DNA from: Chitinophagaceae bacterium
GTDB taxonomy: Bacteria; Bacteroidota; Bacteroidia; Chitinophagales; Chitinophagaceae
Assembly: GCA_021151685.1 (NCBI GenBank)
Contig: JAGKWS010000005.1
Location: 1-64,000, forward strand
Direction of reading: 5' to 3'
Length of the DNA: 64,000 nt
Shown here: piece after piece, positions 62,139-64,000 of the stretch
Layout of the letters: every line of letters begins with the position of its first letter
How positions within the stretch are numbered: position 1 is the stretch's first letter
Notes under the pieces: generated by a model
Databases searched by the model: none
Told to the model about the DNA's origin: nothing
Seen by the model: only the letters and a program-made list of their open reading frames with translations
Program-made: the position numbers and the translations under genes

Positions 62139-62642
62139 ATGGAAACAATAGTGAACAAAGTAGCGGAAAGTGGCATCATAACACTGGATCTGGTGCATTG
62201 GCTGCCCAAAGAAGAGGTGATACTCTTCGATTTGAAGCCTTTCCTTTTCAGAGAGATGATACTGCGCGAAAAAGACTACCGCACTGCCCTACCCCTGCAC
62301 GACTGGGCACAATATGCCGGCAAGCATGTAGCCATACATTGCACCACCGATGCCATAATACCGGCATGGGCCTATATGCTGGCGGCAACGTGGCTACAGC
62401 CAATAGCGGCATCGGTTTACTTTGGTACTACCGATGAACTAACCAAACACCTGATAACCGAAGCAATAAACCACATAGATACCGCAGAGTATACCGATAA
62501 ACGTGTGGTAATAAAAGGCTGTGGAGATACACCCATACCCGATGCGGCTTTTACTGCCATGACGGTGCGCTTACTACCAGTTGTAAAGTCGCTCATGTAT
62601 GGCGAACCTTGCTCTACAGTGCCTGTGTATAAAAGAAAGTAA
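62139..62642 (+). CDS. DUF2480 family protein
   Basis: 167-residue cytosolic protein of the DUF2480 family, frequent in Bacteroidota. Recognised from METIVNKVAESGIITLDL, FLFREMILREKDYR and KHVAIHCTTDAIIPAWAYM, with VVIKGCGDTPIPDAAF later. Function not known; conserved Cys and His suggest a metal or catalytic site. Start at the Met of the family rather than an in-frame ATG 18 codons earlier. Confidence 0.82.
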   Translation: METIVNKVAESGIITLDLVHWLPKEEVILFDLKPFLFREMILREKDYRTALPLHDWAQYAGKHVAIHCTTDAIIPAWAYMLAATWLQPIAASVYFGTTDELTKHLITEAINHIDTAEYTDKRVVIKGCGDTPIPDAAFTAMTVRLLPVVKSLMYGEPCSTVPVYKRK

Positions 62643-62655
62643 CTATATAAATAGT

Positions 62656-62691
62656 AAAAAGTGCCAGATTCTGTTGAATCTGGCACTTTTT
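62656..62691. terminator. Terminator between DUF2480 gene and hpt
   Basis: 15-bp stem (62656-62670 with 62677-62691), loop CTGTTG, then TTT. It separates two convergent genes and works on both strands. Confidence 0.88.
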
Positions 62692-62710
62692 TTATGTTGT
62701 TTCACGTGTA

Positions 62711-63253
62711 TTATCCCTTCAGTACATATAGGTCTGGCAAATTGCGGCCGTGGCCATCATAGTCGAGCCCATACCCAAGTACAAATTTGTTTTCTATCTC
62801 AAAGGCGGTGTACTTGGCTTTTACATCGTACTTCAGCGCATCGGGTTTGGTAAGGAATGTGGCAATCTCTACACTGGCCGGGTGCTGTGCCAATAGTTGC
62901 GGCAGGAAGGTGCTGAGTGTCTTGCCTGTATCTATAATGTCTTCTACCACTATTATGTGTCGCCCTTCCAGCGACTCATCGAGACCTATGGCTGTAACCA
63001 CATTGCCAGTAGAAGTAGTACCCTTGTATGAGGCCAGCTTTACAAATGTAATAGTGGCATCAGTCTGTAAATGACGAAACAGATCGGCCGCAAACATAAA
63101 AGAACCATTGAGTATGGCTATGAGTAGCGGCTGCTTGCCAGCATAGTCGGCATTGATGGCAGCGGCTGTTTCTTGTACTTTTTGGGCTATAACATCGGCC
63201 TTTATGAAAGGTACAAATGTTTTATCCAGTATATTTACTTCGTTGTTTATCAT
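62711..63253 (-). CDS. hpt: Hypoxanthine phosphoribosyltransferase
   Basis: Purine salvage enzyme converting hypoxanthine (and guanine) with PRPP to IMP/GMP. The PRPP motif HIIVVEDIIDTGKT is complete, and ILNGSFMFAADLFRH and GLDYDGHGRNLPDLYV are typical. 180 residues, normal. Its ATG overlaps the stop codon of the LysM gene upstream (ATGA), so the two are translated in one operon. Confidence 0.95.
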   Translation of the reverse strand: MINNEVNILDKTFVPFIKADVIAQKVQETAAAINADYAGKQPLLIAILNGSFMFAADLFRHLQTDATITFVKLASYKGTTSTGNVVTAIGLDESLEGRHIIVVEDIIDTGKTLSTFLPQLLAQHPASVEIATFLTKPDALKYDVKAKYTAFEIENKFVLGYGLDYDGHGRNLPDLYVLKG

Positions 63254-64000
63254 TTCTTTATCACTATTTTTTGTCCCGGTCTCAAATCATCGGGGGCTAT
63301 TTTGTTCCACTTCTTCAGTTCGGCAACCGTTACATGATTTTTCTTTGCAATAGAGAAGTAGGTATCTCCTTTCTTCACCACGTATTGTTTACTGCCTTTT
63401 TTGTCTTTTGGTGCCACCGCCTGCTTTTTGGCCGGTTTTGTAGCTCTTGCAGGCGTTTCCTCTTCGTCTACTTCCTCTTCTGCTATCTGCGGTTGTTGTT
63501 TGCTTTGTTTGGGTGCAGGTGTTTCATCTACTTCTACCGTGCGTTGTTTGGCTACACTGGCATTGCGTAGTGGTTCATTGTTTTTTGGTGCTTCAAAAGA
63601 CATGCCGGTGCTTATTTCTTCTTTTGCAGCCTTGTATACCGGATTGCTGTTATCGGCCTTTACCTCTTCTTTGGGCAGGGCTGTTGGCATCTTATATTCG
63701 GCCAATTTAGGTTTGGTGGTTGCCTGTGTCTGCAAATTCAGCACCTCGCCGGTAGCGGGTTGTTCATAAGCATTCAACAGATTCAGGGTAGCCAGTCGCT
63801 TCAGTTGCATGCCTTCCTCCTGTGCTATAGCTATCAGTGTTTCGCCTTGCTTTACCGTATGCTTGTCGCGCTTGCCCGTGGGGTTCTTTTTTTCAAGGTA
63901 CAGCCATGTATCGAAAGCTAAAGGCTCATCGGGCAAGTCATTCAGCTCCAGCAGGTGCGCATACCGTATTTTGAATTTTACCGCATAGGGCAACAAGGCT
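63250..64000 (-). CDS. LysM protein, 3' part (probably glucosaminidase-LysM)
   Basis: Runs off the right edge; only the C-terminal ~249 residues are seen. They hold a LysM repeat (HTVKQGETLIAIAQEEGM...NLLNAYEQPATGEVLNL), a long charged, Lys/Glu/Pro-rich linker, and a second LysM at the end (YVVKKGDTYFSIAKKNHVTVAELKKWN...LRPGQKIVIKK). The stretch YAHLLELNDLPDEPLAFDTWLYLEKK before the first repeat is like the region after the glucosaminidase domain in Bacteroidota peptidoglycan hydrolases, so the missing part is probably that domain. Confidence 0.85.
   Translation of the reverse strand, partial: ALLPYAVKFKIRYAHLLELNDLPDEPLAFDTWLYLEKKNPTGKRDKHTVKQGETLIAIAQEEGMQLKRLATLNLLNAYEQPATGEVLNLQTQATTKPKLAEYKMPTALPKEEVKADNSNPVYKAAKEEISTGMSFEAPKNNEPLRNASVAKQRTVEVDETPAPKQSKQQPQIAEEEVDEEETPARATKPAKKQAVAPKDKKGSKQYVVKKGDTYFSIAKKNHVTVAELKKWNKIAPDDLRPGQKIVIKK

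Noticed and set aside
1..64000. CRISPR array, tRNA or rRNA genes
   Set aside because: I saw no regularly spaced repeats and no cloverleaf or rRNA-like sequence on either strand by reading; a covariance-model scan would be needed to exclude a single tRNA fully.

Overview
The window reads as chromosome of a Bacteroidota bacterium, probably a Chitinophagaceae-like lineage. Supporting signs are an alternative complex III operon joined to an aa3-type oxidase, two type IX secretion cargo proteins (one with a type A tail, one with a gliding-motility/CHU_C type B tail), promoters of the TTG-N19-TAnnTTTG kind, few Shine-Dalgarno sites, and a NuoG made only of its iron-sulfur part. Function calls come from reading motifs and domain order; no database search was run.

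Layout. 1-11.8 kb (minus): actA-actB-actC-actD-actE-actF-coxB-coxA, ending in two strong hairpin terminators. 12.2-25.6 kb: an atypical SDR, a large PKD-domain T9SS cargo protein, two acyltransferase-3 membrane enzymes with a polytopic GT-C-like protein, a small membrane protein, a choice-of-anchor L/CHU_C protein and a CBM9-like lipoprotein. 25.6-42.4 kb (plus): a complete 14-subunit complex I cluster nuoA-N, interrupted by a Uma2 nuclease-like gene (nuoC/nuoD), an AHSA1-like plus SnoaL-like pair (nuoE/nuoF) and an AAA ATPase plus TOPRIM-like pair (nuoF/nuoG). 42.5-49.5 kb: Nudix hydrolase, a 2-oxoacid dehydrogenase E2, a 3-oxoacid CoA-transferase, an L,D-transpeptidase, an S41 protease and a 38-residue membrane microprotein. 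49.5-52.8 kb: a Mu-phage-like early/immunity module (S24 repressor diverging from a MuB-like ATPase, a DnaA domain IV protein and a helical protein) without a transposase. 52.8-56.8 kb: dipeptide epimerase, PMT/ArnT-like glycosyltransferase, DUF3037 protein. 56.8-60.1 kb (minus): an AT-rich ABC-three-component (ABC-3C) conflict system headed by a 56-residue membrane microprotein. 60.2-64 kb: DUF2400/TIGR02757 protein, MauG-type peroxidase, DUF2480 protein, hpt, and the 3' part of a LysM gene leaving the window.

How the parts fit. nuo feeds electrons from NADH to menaquinone, ACIII oxidises the quinol, and CoxAB reduces oxygen, so the window carries most of an aerobic respiratory chain. Embedded in or next to these core genes are three candidate genome-conflict loci: the AAA/TOPRIM pair in nuo, the Mu-like immunity module, and ABC-3C. 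The most novel-looking feature is the ABC-3C operon: its membrane microprotein ends with, and the neighbouring C-terminal-domain protein begins with, nearly the same Gly-rich motif (IGG-D/K-FTGRD). This resembles a matched pair of signalling motifs linking a sensor to a membrane effector.
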